From the NCBI GenBank assembly GCA_037903355.1, contig JBAJFE010000030.1, positions 87,182-151,181 on the forward strand: a stretch of 64,000 nt of DNA. Direction: 5' to 3'. The notes beneath the pieces are model-generated. The model was not told the origin of the DNA. It ran no database searches and saw only the letters and a list, made by a program, of their open reading frames with translations. A program made the translations under genes and the position numbers. The stretch is from Trichuris trichiura. Its lineage: Eukaryota; Nematoda; Enoplea; Trichinellida; Trichuridae. Below are positions 47,201 to 58,429 of the stretch, piece by piece (the stretch's first letter is position 1; each line of letters starts with the position of its first letter).

Positions 47201-50200
47201 GAAGACGGGTCCCGGTCGACCCGAAAGCTCCGGAGTTTACGCGCATTAAAACGGGAACTACTCCGTAATAAAACCTTTGCATTATGAAAATATACGGTCC
47301 CGTACGAAGAAATCACATTCCTCTGCTCTGTACTCATTCCGCGCACCAGCACATCGCTTAGCTCATTAAAGCAAGTCGATTCCCACTAGTTTAGGGAGAG
47401 AATCTTACTTTCGTCCTTTCTTGTATCTAATGGCCTGGACTGTAGCGGCTAGCCCCATGGGACAAGCGCAGTTTCATTGATGTCTTTATCTCGTAGCTAG
47501 ATTCTGTAGTACCAAGCTTCGAAGGATCAGTGGTACGATAACCGTTCCGGAAGATATTTAAGAGGCAGGACTAAATACGCGGCTAGAATATAAGCTATTT
47601 AGCAGACAGACAGACCGACAGAATCTGACTTAATACAAATATAGCCTGGTAAACGAAAGTTGATGGGACCAGAAAAATAAACCGTAAGGCAAACATTCGT
47701 AAGTCGAAAAAGCGGTTGCTATTCTTTAACAAAGGAAGCTGCTCTAACGCACGTGGTTTCCTAAAACCAGTCTGCCTTCCCTTACTACCGAGGGAAACAA
47801 CGCAAAAAAATGCGTAGCAATAACGCATAGTAGAAACAGCGACGGAGCTAGTGACAAAAATACGTTTTAACTAAAAATAACTTAAGTACGGTACATTTGC
47901 ACTGCTGCAATTAGTAAACCACTAATCCCACTGGAACGCTGAAACCGCAGAAAAATGGCTGGGGGGAGTTGCAAAATCGTATGACCCGTCCTGGAAGAGG
48001 CACTACTGCCCGGCCTACATGTTTGCCTCTGTGGAAAAAGATTGCCGTTTAGGTAGAACGCGACTCCTGGGGAGATCGATTAGCTGCTGCTGCCTTGATT
48101 CGTTTGCCATAAGAATGAAGAAATAATTCGAGAATGAGCGTGGGTATTACTTATATAAGCCGGAACTGTGGGGACTTGATAATAGCGCTGTTAATTTATC
48201 TGTTAGCAGCACCGGAGGTCACTTCACGAATTCGCGCAAAGGGGCACTGGTTGCCCGCTGCACAAGAACAGATAAACGGCAAGAATTGCAAAAGCTCGCT
48301 ATTGTTCCATCGCTCTTCTTTGTAAAAGCGAAGAAACGCCCACGCAATTCGTCCGTAAGGCAAAAACAGACACAAATTCAGCTCCTCCGTAAAAGCGAAC
48401 ATTTATTAAGCGGAGGAATACTTGTATTGATAAGAACCAATCGAACAATTGAGCGAAATTCAGTGCTCAAGAAACTAGGTTTATAGAACGTTGAACATTG
48501 CAACACAAATGTATCCGTAGGTGTTTCATAAAGAATGGTATGAACAAATCAAGATTTCCAAGAGGCGATGGGGAGCCAAAATGACAGAAGCGCGTTTTTT
48601 CTGCCTACTACGAATAAAAATTATCAGAGCCGCAAATTTCGACGATGAACACGGCGGGAAATAATCTCAGAGAGGAGAGATTCTCTGAGGAATAGTAGAA
48701 GAAGACCAGAGCCCGGCACTGAAATCATGGGAATGATGGTGGGCATGAGTAAATAATAAGGAACAGGTGAAAGTGCTCAAGGAGAACAAAACAGCCGGCT
48801 AATATTTCTGCAATACTTGAACACAAAGGAAACAGCTTATTACTCACCCGACCTTTCAACAAAGTTGCCACTAACGTACTTTCCACTCTCAGCTGTCTTG
48901 TAAGTTGGAGCCATTACCATACCTTGTGGTAACAAGCGAGCAAATGGTTCTGGCTTGTTGCATAGGCCGATACTATTTAAAAATCTGGACATAAAGCGCG
49001 CATAGAACAAATGTAGCGCAGCTAGAATAATAAAATGTGTGCTTCTAAAGAGCAAGACTGAATACCATGTTCCTTCCCGCCGATATAAACATCCACTGGC
49101 ATGTACTTGTTAGCCAAGTTGACATCGCAGGGAAATGAAACGTTGCAAGAATCCAAGAAGCGGAGATAATACCACGAAGAGTCGAAAAATGTATCCAACG
49201 TATCAGTTTCCCTTTCCGCTTTTCCGAAGCATGTAGGACAAGTAACCCGTTTCCAGACCGTAAACTCTCGAAGAGAAAAGTTTCTGCTGCGCATCGCTTC
49301 ATCATCGACATCTGGCAAGGTAATAGGCAGTTCAGCTTCGGGAACAGGAACAGCCTAAATAATAAAGAATGCAAACTACGCGATGTAATGGACCGCAAAT
49401 AAAGCATCTGATGTTCGAATTCATCGGATAAACAAAGAGATAACTTCAGCCCTATCACTATATGTTTTCTAAACCAATACAACAGAGTATATTGACTTTG
49501 CAACTAAACAAGAAACGGCCATCGCCAACTGAAGCTGGCCAGACTTCAAAATTTATTGAATGCCAGCATGACGCCACAGGTGAATCTACACCTGATTTCA
49601 TTGCATGAAGTGTAACTAAGCGCGGGTTACAACAGAACACTTTCTTCTGACCCACGAATGAAAAACTGCCTCAACCGGTATTCTTAATCTTATGCGATCG
49701 GAACAAAGGCCCCGAAAATACACATTTATCATGTCTCTCTTGGGATTCGAGGGACTAAACATGTTTGGACAAGCTGGTGGCAGGGAAGCCATGGGTACGC
49801 AGAGCTGCATAGTGAGTTCAACACTGGATTTAATAATGGCATTAAAGAAATTTTTGTTCAAGCAAACTCTTCTGACACACTGTAACTGGTTTCTGTTATA
49901 CTCTGGCTGATTAAAGCACATCGTCTGCTGCATCCTACACATGCGGAGTGAAGAGGAAAAAACTGAGATTTTTTAAACTTTTTTCTAGGGCTTTTGACAT
50001 TGAAGACTAGTCACGATCAAGATGTTCACCAGGTTTGCATTTGGGAGACCTATGGGCACAATATCAAACGACAACCAAGCAAAAGGCCTGTAAGCTAACG
50101 ACAAACCTATCGTATCTTATAGAAGTGCAATGCAGGGTTGCATAAACGCTTTTACATAAACTTTGTGGACTACGTAACATACAAACTGACGCAGCAGACT

Positions 50201-53200
50201 GTAGACTAGCGGACTGAATGCGCCGCAGAACGTCAAACCATCGCATAGCTGCACCGTTTCATTACTAGAAATGAGTCTTGGGTTCTCCACCAATCTCTGA
50301 GATAAGCTCCATATAATAGCTTATTGCTAGTTAGCAAATTCGGAATTAAGCCAGTGTTGATTAGCATAAAGTACTCTATGCTATGCTCGGAGCATAAATG
50401 CCACTGAGCATCGAAGGTTGGTACCAGAGAGCCAATTACAGCGGAAGTCTATCTGAACCACGGAGTGAGTCTTAAACTTAAGACTGATGATGATTCCTTC
50501 CAGAGCAGTTACATCGACCACGCAAAATGCGTACGCTGAAGGGAATCCAGTTGCTTGGACCATTGCTGCAGTAAGCTCCAATGATTGGGGCTTTCCTCGG
50601 TGGGAAGAATCTTAACTTTCACCGTTATTCAAAATGAATTCTTTGCGGTTTGGCAACCCGTTCATTAAATCAACGTTTATTTCATAAACGTCTATCGCGA
50701 AGCTTTCGGGCCTCGCCGTGGCCCGTCATCAGCGCAAGTTTTGCCGCCCGTCAGGTCGGTCATTATGTTAGCAAGCTGCTCCATCCGACTGACCTTGGCG
50801 GAGACCTCAGCCGTCAGGTCTATCTTGACCCGTCGGGCCTTGGTCCCACCTAGTCGGTCAGACTTTGCGGCGAGCACCCAACCGACCTTCCATGACGGCG
50901 GCAACACTAACAATGAGCGATGACGAGCCAACAAACGATATACACCCGTCTGTTTTAACCATGCGGGTTTTAAACTGTCATCCTTGTCGGGTCTTTACCC
51001 TCTTTCTTCCGTGCCTCTCGTTGTCCTGTTTTGTTCTTCCGTGCCCGCAAACACATTTTAACTTAGTTCTCTCTCTTCCTCCTTCCTTCCTAACGGGTGC
51101 ATTTTTCAAAATGATCTGCCAGAGTCGGTCGGATGGAGCAACAAGTGTCCCGTTTCTCATATTAATCCACCATTCAGTATGCAGACGATGGATGAACACA
51201 AACAGTTCTGAAAGCTGTTACTGCTCAAAACACAGGACTTCCCTATCATCAATGCTAACAACAGGAACAAGACTGCAAGAGGATACCTTAAGAACAAGGC
51301 ACCGGAGGAGATAGAAAATAATATCTGACAGCAGTAGTGGAAGGTGCTGTGGTCAGATTGTAAAACAGAACTACAATAACATTCTATAGTAAAAGTAATG
51401 GGATTACTCATTTCTGAAGGTAGTGCAATGCCTACGTAACGAGGCGAATTGAACTGATTAAGGCAGGCATTGCGATGTAGCGTTAGGCTTTACTGACGTT
51501 TCGATAATGCTCCAGAAGAATTACCATTAAACCATGAGGACGTCGGCCGTTGGTAAAAGATGCAGATAGTTGATGATTTTTGTTTGAAAGAACACTGTAA
51601 TCATAGTCTGTTTTCTCCCGTTTTGAGTCATAAAGGAACTTATGCAGCAATTGTATTCCTCCACTGGTCATATGGTTGATTTCGATGTTTCGTTTCATTT
51701 AAGAATTATATTTCACGATATTGTTTTATAATACCTGTATACCTCGAAAAGCTCAAGTAGCTGGCTGTACCTGTTTCTTATCCTATAGGCGCTTTCTCGA
51801 CCGCAGAAGCATCCTTTTCGGTAACTTTTAAGTTATCAATTCATATCTGCTTTTTAGGGCATGTAACCAACCTTCACTTCCATGAAATGGCTTCCTATCA
51901 CTCGTTTCGACAGATCGCTGACTGAGCTCTTCGCAGAGGTTCGTCGCTTTCTCGTCCAATACGCTGCCATTCGTCACAGTACATTTTCCATTACGTCTTT
52001 TACCTGGACGTTTAATGCCTTTTCCACCCAAACTAAACATTTTTGAAGCACTGTTGCCGTTTTCATTTTTTTCTTTACAATGTCTCACTGGATAACTTAG
52101 CAACTTCAGCATATGATTTCTTTTCTTTTCTTAAATAGCCGAAGTTTACCTTTTTAACCAAATGAAGCAGATTGCTGATTTTCTTTGGCGTATTAGAACA
52201 TTGTTCGCTTGACAATGACTTGGTAGACCCGAAACGCTTTGCCTGTCAGTAGGTAATGGTGTTTGTAATTAGAGTGCAAAAAAAAGAAATGGGTTGTCAG
52301 TAACCGGTAAAGAGGCCTCACGCATTGAATCTTCCACTGCGTTAGGAACAAGCTTGCTTTCTCCTGTGCATATTCGTACGTAGAAAAACTTAAGTACAAT
52401 CACTTGTATACAATAAGAAAATGTCACAAAGTGCAACTGGAGGTACAACTGAAAGAAGAATTTCATTAATCGCTGAGTCAGTATAACTCAGGCTGACCTA
52501 AATCCTCAGGTACAGCTGCATCCGCGCTAAAACACCGCATAGTCGCAGAATTTGCAGCTGCAGGCAGCTTCAGTCATTTTCAGCTGTCATAACTTAATTG
52601 AAATGTTTTCCTTCTGCCACTTTCGGTTTGTCGAAAGTTCGACACTGCTTTGTTGATGTGATTGATACAATGTTAATTAGACCTGCAGACGATCACTCCA
52701 TCGGGTAATTATATGCAATAACACACCCCTAGCCTGCTGATCTAATTCCAGTGCCAACAATCACGCGGTATCGAACTTTCAACGAATCGAAAGCGGTAGG
52801 GAGAAACAGTCTTCATGTGCTTCGTTGATTTCAGTTTCTTAGTGCAGGAAGGCAAGCCTTTTGTTCAGACACAAGCAAAGAACGGGGTCTAGGAAAAACA
52901 CTTGTTCGTGTCAGCATTGTTTATGACAATCTCGCTGGCTTTTTTCTGGCAATACACTATTCCTAAAGTTAATTGTGATAACATTTTTGTACGCACCAAT
53001 ATGCTGAAGACATAGAGAATGCATTTTTATGGAAATTCATATACACCTAGAAGGCAAAATTAGCAGCCTCATTTTAGTTGACAAACTGTTCTTTCAGTTT
53101 TCTTCTTCAATTACCCAGACGGTTCACTATCACAGTGATTTATACAGAATTGTTATTTTTGGCATGTATGAGTCACCACTATCATTGAACTTCCACTTCG

Positions 53201-56200
53201 TAGTTAGTACTAATTAAAACAGCAGCTACTTGAATATAACATGAGCTGTAGAAGGACAATTTATCTGACATCCGGAGCTGTTACTATGTGAATAATCGGC
53301 ACGTAGTGTGGACATCACAAATAAATTGGATAAACGTGCCTCGCATGAGACAGAGCAGGGTACTGCATGATTTCACCAGGTTACCAAGAGTGGTTTGCAA
53401 TTCAAATCATAAACGCCGGATACCGACATACGATAGGTCTGATAGCGGAACACATTCGCTTCGAAGTGTGTATTTTGTTATTTAATAGATAACATTAACG
53501 GGAGATTTGCAAAAGCTGATCGCTAGATTCAAGACACCCTTACTTGTTACAAAGAAATATAGAGAAGAATGGAGAAGAGTGTAGAAATAAAACTTGACGC
53601 CTTCATGAAGCAACTCAAGGTTGCTACACGATCAATCAGCACGGAAGTGGCTTTATCCAGCTTCCACTCAGCCAAATAGGAAAAGAAGTTCATGGAGCTG
53701 TCGCTATAGCATTACTATCTTCTTCAAAATATTTTTTGGGTATATCGAACAGACCACTGAAGTCTCGTATACGTGCGTACATTAATAGTTTCTATACAGA
53801 GTTCCATCCTACGTAATTCCAAAACAGAATTGCTGTCTTATAAGGTAAGCTTGTACGGGACTATTTGTCTCAACCGAAAGCTTATTCAAAAGCGGTTAAA
53901 ACACGCTGCACGGATGTATGACGTTTAATCTATTCTAATCTTTGGTATGAGCCTGTTACAATTCGTCGTACCGATTTTGCCGTGAGGACTTCCCACTGCA
54001 ACTGTTCACTTTGCCTGCCCTGAAATTGGTTCAATACCGTGCAGTTTAACTTCTTCTTAAGCATAACCCTAAGCCTAAACTTACAGCAATGATGGCAATG
54101 AACCAGTGTGCGACCAACGGAAAGCAATAGAAAAGATCCCATCGAGGAAACCGAAGCGGCCCGGTTCAGCTTTAAACGCACTGGTTAGGCATCTCGACTT
54201 GCAATGCATGGAACGAAATGACATCGTAAGTCAGCGACTACTGTATTGGCAACCGTTGATCTCCATCAGTTTTCGTTTACATTTCCTCCCCTTCCAAAAC
54301 TGCAGAAGCCAGACTAGTCTGGGCGGCCAACATATGTTTATAGCCAGCTATTAACGGTGAATAACTGAAACCGCAAGTATGGAGAGTAAACTGTTAGCAT
54401 GAATAAATTTTGTGCTTGCACAGGCTATGTTGTTCTCTATAGGAAGAAGTTTCGATATACGAAATCTGAAGCATTTCTAGGTCAAGCATTTGGGACATGA
54501 GGTTCTCAAAATTTACCAGAAAATAAAACAACTGGCCGAAAAAGAAAATAATTTAATCTGTCATCACTTACTCCGCATCGGGGACAATGAACGATAGGAA
54601 TGGGAGTTCCCCAGAGTCGCTGCCTTGATACAACCCAGTCTTTCAACTTTCGGCTTGTTTTATAGCCATCACATCTGTGCATCTGAGAGAAAAAAGTACT
54701 AATGAAACAGAAAAAAATGTGTCCTTACCTGAGCTGAATTCAATATCTGCTCATCGGTCAATTGTTTCTATAAGTAAAACACTCAGATGTAAAAGGTAGT
54801 AAAAAGTACAACGCGAAACCTGCGCCAACGCCTCTCAGTAAATAAACGTTAACAGTATTATCAAGGCTAATGTAAGTTTCGCGAATACTTTGTCATTCAA
54901 TACAATTTACTTGAAAAACTTAAAAACCCAAATTCTAACCAAGGTGACAACGTCAACCTGTGAATAAATTTTAATAGCAACGCGAACACTCAGTGAGCTG
55001 CAGCTAGCATTCGCATCATTAGTAGCAACAGTATCAGTTATCTGAATGTCCAACACAATTAATAGCAGTCCCTCAGATAATGCAGGTATTCCATCCACAG
55101 CTTAGCCACGCCGTAGAAATTCCCCGTATACTTTTCGACTATCTCAATGTGAACCCTTATTACATAAATTACCATTTGATATGAGCGATCTTCTGCTTAT
55201 GTGCACATGAATTACCTACTTCCATGAAAGTCTTGCATATGATGTTTGTTCTGAATGAGAAATGCATGCATAAGCCATGGTGATCACGACGAATACGAAC
55301 ACGCACGTAAACGATGAGCTCATTACTACAATGACTGCATGGATGATTATTTTCTATTCGATAAATGGAAATAGATGATTGAAAACGTTTTCATCTTTGC
55401 CGTCCTTACGTTGAGAAAACTGATGAAGGAAACGACGGTTGGTCTTGCTGTCTTAGCAATTGGAAGTGTTCGTCTACGTTACCGTTATCTCTTAATAGAA
55501 TCAGTTTGCTCTGAAGATATTTATACGTATAAATTTCAGTAAATTCTAGGTTTCTGGTAGAATTTATGCATACAGTTGAAACCCCGTAAGTTGACCACCC
55601 AACAGACTGGGGAAACTAGTCAACATAGCAGATAGTCAGTATAGGGAAGCTGTAGATATAAGTGGCTCAGCAAAATATAAATTGCAGTTGAACCGTCGTA
55701 AACTGTTCACTCAACAGACTGGTCAACTTACAGAGAGCAGACTAACATTGTGTCCATATACCAGGTCACGGCTAAAGCGGTTAACTTTCCAATTACGGAG
55801 GTTGTCCTTGAGTTTATCAACGTGCGGACAAACAACTGGTCAAAATGCGGTCAACTTAGGGAGGCGGTCAACATATAAGGGTGGCCAACTTTGGAGGTTC
55901 AACTGTATTTTACCTTAACAAATCACAAAAAACTGTAGACAGGTTAGTGTTAACGTTGTACGTTGTTTAAAAGCCTAATCATAATCTATTGGATATTTCA
56001 AGTCTGTCTGGCTGTCTGCCAGTGTGTTTCAAATCTAAAACATTTCTGAAAACTTTCAATGGAAAAGCCATGTCCAACCTTAACCGCGTTATTCAAAGCT
56101 GTTATATCCAAAGTAATTGCTGTAACACTGAAAAGGAAGAGGAAAATTGGTCTTTTATTTTCTGTCAAATCTGAAGTCAATAGAAATCTCAAAAGGAAGT

Positions 56201-57656
56201 CTTGACATAGGACCTTTTCATTATAAAATTTAACGTTAACAGTGACAACAAGACAGCTTCATTGCAGGCTCAAATGAATACCTTGCTTGTACCATGAATA
56301 CCATGAAATGAATACCTTGCCAAATGCCTTGAAAAGATTCTAAAGAATAATGACAGGAAGTTGTAAATGTTTTTATTTAGATCAGTGCCTTTTAGGCATT
56401 AGCATTTTGTTTTCCCTTTCAACATCACGTTTTACCAGTACTTTGATGCTCCCTGCAAGTCTGCTCGCAGGCCACTTGTTCCTGCGAGACGTCTCACAAT
56501 TCTACGCTCCTTTCGACCTTCCTACCTCCGCCTTTACAATCGCTGAGTCAGCCTCGCGTTTGATGTCCACTTTCCATGAGTCCTACTCAACTGTATTGGT
56601 ACACGGCGAACAGTTCAATGAAAACGTGGATTATTAGCACGAAGAGGAAAAGGTGTGGACCTTGGCGTCTAGTTCTACCTTTATTTGGTGGCAAAAACTG
56701 CCCTTTTGCTACTTGTTTTTGACAAAGATTCTTGCGGCCAAAAATACGAATGTGAAATAAACTCTCACTGGCAAACACATTCCTTTGAAAGTAAAATGAA
56801 AAATCATGGAAAACCTAATAGTTAACAAAATGGCCTAAAAAGATAGCTAAATTGACAGATTATACACGAAACAATAGTTAGCATAATCTTAGCCGGCTGA
56901 AACAATAATTGTTCATTTAAATCAAATATTCTAAATGCTCCAATTTGCCAAGGAGAACTATGACATAGAAAACGGAGCAACGATACCTACCGATGTAGCA
57001 CCTGGGTCGTTGGTCAAATACTGCTTGGCGTATTTTTGACAGGAGGGGTCATCTGAGGCCACTAAGAATACATATACAGTTACAATTAAACCTTTAATGG
57101 CAAACAAACCTAATAACGCGTCCTCAGAATCAAGGAAGCATGAGTCGGCTGCAACAAAAATTGGAAGAGAACGCTGCGTGATTGGATTCCACGCATTCAA
57201 ATCGAGGAATGCGTATCCTAACAAAAAGTCAGCAAACAATTAGTGCAACAGAACAAAGCGTATAAGTAAACCAGCACGGAAACTGGAGTAACCGATTCCC
57301 CAATGACAGACGCGAATAAAGTAACGGCAAATCATATACTGCGAATTTTCACCCTGGATGCTTACCGTTTGGAGATAAACCTTTGACATTTAAAATGTGC
57401 TGCGGGCGAACAATTATAAGTCTTCCAGACAGCACGTCTGTTGGTTTTCTAACGTATATGGATATAAAGTCCCCATAATCTATACCATCTTTTTTCCGCT
57501 GAAAGCAATTTACTTAACTGAACTAACGAGCGACGAGCAAATGGTCAGTACAAGTTTAAAGCTGAAGCGATAAGCTTCGCAAGGACCTATCCAATGGCGT
57601 TGGATATCAGCTATGTCCGTCCAGTGCGTGTATTCATCCAAAGCATTATACAACTC
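41073..57656 (-). CDS. LARS2: Leucine--tRNA ligase, mitochondrial type (3' part, 15 exons)
   Basis: Charges tRNA-Leu with leucine, normally in the mitochondrial matrix. Exons in transcript order: 57656-57552, 57498-57366, 57217-57110, 57061-56987, 55100-54958, 54767-54729, 54682-54572, 49354-49066, 49021-48848, 43080-42989, 42937-42847, 42793-42639, 41589-41446, 41398-41330, 41264-41073. All splice phases agree, giving 1920 nt or about 639 residues plus stop. Seen: QRHWIG ahead of the editing insert, [19 protein letters not shown], a zinc-like [31 protein letters not shown], the KMSKS loop, PFAPH and a C-terminal NGK block. Bacterial and organellar LeuRS proteins are about 850-900 residues, so about 250 N-terminal residues with the HIGH motif are missing. 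I could not find them up to 64000. The order and motifs separate it from cytosolic LeuRS. Introns range from 51 nt to about 5.8 kb. Confidence 0.93.
41330..41398 (-). CDS. LARS2: LARS2 exon: WEQKWPAAD
   Basis: Twenty-three codons, phase 0 at both ends. [21 protein letters not shown] corresponds to the ..WP..D...L......VQVNGK region. Confidence 0.85.
41446..41589 (-). CDS. LARS2: LARS2 exon: PFAPH block
   Basis: Encodes [20 protein letters not shown], then SEFWAAL, matching the LL.ML.PFAPH..EELW signature of the anticodon-binding domain. An internal GTAAGT is read through; using it would lose the EFW block. Confidence 0.9.
41794..42578 (+). mobile_element. Penelope-like element with inverted pseudo-LTR arms
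   Basis: Arms 41794-41874 and 42498-42578 are 81-bp near-perfect reverse complements. They bracket a 0.6-kb interior that encodes a Penelope GIY-YIG C-terminus. The right arm carries CTGAGGAC (42499-42506), a GGGAAC/GTTCCC stem and GAAA (42524-42527); the left arm has the same on the minus strand. The left outer tail (GACACCCGTTAAGAG in reverse) resembles the foldback tails at 22.5 and 28.7 kb. This copy ties the foldback family to Penelope. Confidence 0.75.
42009..42188 (+). pseudogene. Penelope GIY-YIG endonuclease C-terminal fragment
   Basis: An open frame of 60 codons. The second half reads [20 protein letters not shown], then INRDIG, matching the (R)..KEA.YI.....LNRD.G end of Penelope endonucleases. 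The same motif is at 44.94 kb and, more degenerate, at 18.33 kb. The catalytic GIY-YIG motif itself is absent here. Confidence 0.68.
42639..42793 (-). CDS. LARS2: LARS2 exon: anticodon-binding domain start
   Basis: Encodes [20 protein letters not shown], matching G..G..RFL.R.W..V, then [14 protein letters not shown]. Confidence 0.9.
42847..42937 (-). CDS. LARS2: LARS2 exon: after KMSKS
   Basis: Encodes [20 protein letters not shown], matching the .....YGAD..RL..LF.AP block that follows KMSKS. Confidence 0.92.
42989..43080 (-). CDS. LARS2: LARS2 exon: KMSKS loop
   Basis: Encodes [18 protein letters not shown], the class I aminoacyl-tRNA synthetase KMSKS signature that binds ATP. It follows a 5.8-kb, transposon-rich intron and precedes one of only 51 nt. 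Confidence 0.95.
43740..44340 (-). pseudogene. Mariner transposase relic (older copy)
   Basis: Minus-strand frames give [16 protein letters not shown], then [15 protein letters not shown], like the mariner helix-turn-helix (LK.AIE..P..T..EL...F.VS..TV.RHL). Further on, [13 protein letters not shown] resembles the HPPYSPDLAP..Y region of the catalytic domain. Many stops and frameshifts; no intact triad. Confidence 0.55.
44778..45003 (+). mobile_element. Penelope-like 3' fragment
   Basis: Ends with [20 protein letters not shown], the same GIY-YIG C-terminal motif as at 42.1 kb. The element breaks off where the mariner begins at about 45.0 kb, so the mariner probably landed in it. Confidence 0.6.
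45000..46115 (-). pseudogene. Mariner-family transposase, inactivated
   Basis: Minus-strand frames assemble a mariner DDE/D transposase in order. The N-terminal helix-turn-helix comes first ([42 protein letters not shown]), then [30 protein letters not shown] (first catalytic Asp), [16 protein letters not shown] (second) and a HDNA-like third block in a shifted frame. At least three in-frame stops and one frameshift inactivate it, including a stop just after GDET. It lies in the large LARS2 intron. One terminal repeat (ATTGTTCAAAAAGCTCCCGG) is recognisable at about 45006-45025. Confidence 0.82.
46392..46961 (+). pseudogene. Tigger transposase C-terminal tail
   Basis: Open for 118 codons ([17 protein letters not shown], then [31 protein letters not shown]). 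A TGA follows, then the same frame continues as [29 protein letters not shown], the PxxxFFxK-like end of Tigger proteins. No DDE residues are present. It is the best copy of this tail in the window. Confidence 0.8.
47083..47317 (+). mobile_element. Foldback element, 91-bp arms, 12-bp TSD
   Basis: Arms 47083-47173 and 47196-47286 are nearly perfect reverse complements with a 22-bp spacer, followed by a 31-bp tail. The target duplication TTCCTCTGCTCT is at 47071-47082 and 47318-47329. Each arm holds the core; on the right: CTGAAGAC 47199-47206, a GGG...CCC stem and GAAA 47223-47226. The paralogous Tigger copy near 13250 shows the uninterrupted site. Confidence 0.92.
48848..49021 (-). CDS. LARS2: LARS2 exon: LHLFYARF block
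   Basis: Encodes [10 protein letters not shown], then [18 protein letters not shown], matching HA..HLLYARF..K and PF..L..QGMV......Y. Donor GTGAGT. Confidence 0.94.
49066..49354 (-). CDS. LARS2: LARS2 exon: [13 protein letters not shown] block
   Basis: Encodes [44 protein letters not shown] and [12 protein letters not shown]. These are the P..DLPV.LP, CP.CG..A.RETDTMDTF.DSSWY and PVD.YIGG.EHA signatures. Confidence 0.96.
50660..51100 (-). mobile_element. Half of a hammerhead-core element, possibly Penelope 5' region
   Basis: On the minus strand: CTGATGAC (50732-50725), a GGGCC/GGCCC stem and GAAA (50707-50704), followed by GCTTCGCGATAGACGTTTAT, close to the 28.9-kb core. An open minus-strand frame (50934-50692, [20 protein letters not shown]) has a coiled-coil-like pattern but no recognised family. 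Confidence 0.55.
51831..52112 (-). pseudogene. CENP-B/jerky-type transposase DNA-binding fragment
   Basis: The minus-strand frame reads [16 protein letters not shown], then [17 protein letters not shown], the (L)..KA..L..EL......F.AS.GWL..FK.RY.I signature of the CENP-B-type DNA-binding domain in Tigger and jerky-like transposases. No DDE domain is seen nearby. It is distinct in sequence from the Tigger at 12.5 kb. Confidence 0.6.
54572..54682 (-). CDS. LARS2: LARS2 exon: [11 protein letters not shown] block
   Basis: Encodes [19 protein letters not shown] and VHCPRCG, an excellent match to the Y.LRDW..SRQRYWGTPIP..HC..CG signature at the re-entry into the catalytic domain. Confidence 0.95.
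54729..54767 (-). CDS. LARS2: LARS2 39-nt micro-exon
   Basis: Thirteen codons ([13 protein letters not shown]) between a TTATAG acceptor and a GTAAGG donor, phase 0 at both ends, bridging the linker to the SRQR exon. Confidence 0.6.
54958..55100 (-). CDS. LARS2: LARS2 exon: linker back to catalytic core
   Basis: Poorly conserved. Encodes [10 protein letters not shown], then [14 protein letters not shown] and IKIYSQ, at the place of G.LINSG.F.GL...EA. The assignment rests mainly on matching phases (1 in, 0 out) and the open frame. Confidence 0.62.
55573..55905. mobile_element. Tigger-type MITE, compound copy
   Basis: Termini CAGTTGAAACCCCGTAAGTT and a right end CTTTGGAGGTTCAACTG lie between TA dinucleotides (55571-55572, 55906-55907). 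A second internal start, CAGTTGAACCGTCGTAA, at 55684 suggests two copies, one nested or rearranged. Same family as 35704-35888 and 59627-62843. Confidence 0.8.
56987..57061 (-). CDS. LARS2: LARS2 exon: end of editing domain
   Basis: Encodes [19 protein letters not shown], corresponding to VPAHDERD.EFAKKY. The GTATCG donor gives phase 1, as the next exon requires. Confidence 0.78.
57110..57217 (-). CDS. LARS2: LARS2 exon: editing domain
   Basis: Encodes [20 protein letters not shown], matching A.HP..G..LPV.VA..V, then DSEDALL at the position of YGTGAVMGVP. The conserved glycine-rich editing loop is not preserved. Confidence 0.82.
57366..57498 (-). CDS. LARS2: LARS2 exon: editing (CP1) domain
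   Basis: Encodes [14 protein letters not shown], in place of the usual I.V.TTRPDTLFG, then [11 protein letters not shown]. The threonine-rich editing motif is only partly kept (RKPTDVLSG). Donor GTAAGC, phase 1. Confidence 0.82.
57552..57656 (-). CDS. LARS2: LARS2 exon: end of core before editing domain
   Basis: Encodes [20 protein letters not shown], matching W...V...Q..WIG.SEG, the exit into the editing domain. The 105-nt exon is in phase 0 at both ends. Acceptor TTGTTGCAG, donor GTACTG. Confidence 0.88.
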
Positions 57657-58429
57657 CTGCAACAAAAATGACTGACAAGCGGAAGCACATTTTTGCTTTG
57701 GAAGAAAGATAATAGCGCATTACCACGCTGTCATAAACAATGGAATCGAAGGCTACCCAGTTGGTTTAAATCAATCGCTGTTTCCTTTTTAAAGTGAACA
57801 ATAGCACAAAATAAGGACTAAAGTTTGGAGACGAAGTTGTACGTTGGTTTAATCAGACATTCCCCTTGGATTAATCACGGAACAGGAAATTCCGTGACAG
57901 CCATAAACGTCTGTATCCTTCGCACTCCGGTAGTCCCTTTAGTTGTATAAAATATGAGCATCTAAAGTCATCGAATCGCTCGCGTTCCATTATGCGTGTT
58001 TCCAAATGCTAATCACAGGTCGCGATATAACCGAAAGCACAAGAAACTTTACGTTCCACTACATTAAACGGGTCTGTCATGACTCTAAGTAAGCAAAAAT
58101 AATCAGCACATGCAAAATAGCCTAAAAACTATACAACACTGGCAAATACAAATCAGCGAAAAATTAAACATCAGACCCACACGAGATCAGGGTATGCCTG
58201 TATAATTTTCCTATCTGTTAATTCTGCCAATTTTCAGTCACCAGATAAGAAATTTGACGCCAGAACATGACAGTAACGTAAAAAATTTAGTACAATGCGT
58301 ACACAGCGTGACGTATTCATAAACGGGTCGTCTCATCGACTTTATGCATGCTTGCGAACAAGATGCCACCGTGAGAACAAGTACAAAATCTCAAACAATG
58401 TATAAAAATTACAAACTGTTCTCGTGTAA

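Larger units (their letters stand above)
46258..47602 (+). mobile_element. Tigger-family deletion derivative with foldback insertion
   Basis: Left terminus GTCGGCCCTCGTTATTCGCG. An internal deletion joins it to the transposase C-terminal tail, followed by 3' sequence paralogous to 12877-13350 in reverse. It is interrupted at 47083-47317 by a foldback element. The right terminal repeat was not found; it stops near TAAGCTATTTAGC. Confidence 0.78.

Noticed and set aside
47083..47286. Palindrome as an intrinsic transcription terminator or CRISPR-like repeat
   Set aside because: This is animal DNA; the palindrome has a target duplication and an empty-site relative, so it is a mobile element. No spaced direct-repeat array exists anywhere in the window.
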